A DNA stretch of 64,000 nucleotides from Pseudomonas fluorescens (GTDB lineage Bacteria > Pseudomonadota > Gammaproteobacteria > Pseudomonadales > Pseudomonadaceae), in NCBI RefSeq assembly GCF_902498185.1, contig NZ_CABVIX010000002.1, forward strand, positions 186,001 to 250,000. The letters are read 5' to 3'. This document shows, piece after piece, positions 63,949-64,000 of this stretch (position 1 is its first letter; each line of letters opens with the position of its first letter). Under the pieces are notes generated by a model, which saw only the letters and a list, made by a program, of their open reading frames with translations, was not told the origin of the DNA and did not search any database. Made by a program: the position numbers and the translations under genes.

Positions 63949-64000
63949 GCAGCGCTCTTTTCTAGGGGCTCGGCCTGTCGCTTGCGCGAATCCGGTCGAT

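Overview
The window is a gram-negative, high-GC chromosomal segment that reads as a member of the Pseudomonas putida group. The evidence is the catabolite repression protein Crc next to pyrE, the order coaBC-dut-algC-argB, the long Pseudomonas-type PstC and PstA, an HU protein with a lysine-rich tail, a rubredoxin/rubredoxin reductase pair, and the order gmk / permease / rpoZ-spoT. No rRNA, tRNA, CRISPR array, transposase or integrase was found. Almost all of it is core chromosome; the clear accessory block is at 51205-62143.

Layout. 1-2507: an acetyltransferase fragment and a PaiB-like flavoprotein gene, divergent from a MocR regulator whose gene is dense in DnaA boxes. 2606-6992: aspA, a HypT-like LysR regulator, and purEK behind a leader with an intrinsic terminator. 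7087-10963: GlsB-like membrane protein, DUF3299 protein, hexose-6-phosphate mutarotase, thioesterase and MFS symporter. 11038-23377: phosphate block, with pstS and pstC-pstA-pstB-phoU each behind its own Pho box, a CheY/PilZ-like regulator, an M23 peptidase, a CNNM/CorC protein, and phoR-phoB with a third Pho box. 23455-27806: COG4315 protein, ubiCA, rubA and its reductase, hupA, and a small unknown protein. 27813-34527: HDOD protein, recG-oxyR, tonB-exbD-exbB. 34718-39231: SDR protein, lipoprotein, ridA, spoT, rpoZ. 39418-43684: LysR regulator and APC permease lying between rpoZ and gmk, then gmk-yicC. 43910-51179: rph, crc, pyrE, argB, algC, dut, coaBC, radC.

The accessory block holds one 3039-residue three-module non-ribosomal peptide synthetase (A-T-C-A-T-C-A-T-TE) whose stop codon overlaps the start of an MFS exporter gene. 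Both loading pockets of modules 1 and 2 read as threonine; module 3 has a pocket I cannot assign. The expected product is a Thr-Thr-X tripeptide or a cyclised form of it, exported by the MFS protein. The block, and the 618-bp gene-free stretch upstream of it, look less GC-rich than the flanks. Beyond it lie a dipeptide-type binding protein and the promoter of a gene beginning after the window, probably rpmB.

The strongest non-coding signals are the DnaA-box cluster in the MocR gene and three places where RNA structure covers or abuts a translation start: oxyR, the GlsB-like gene and the DUF3299 gene.
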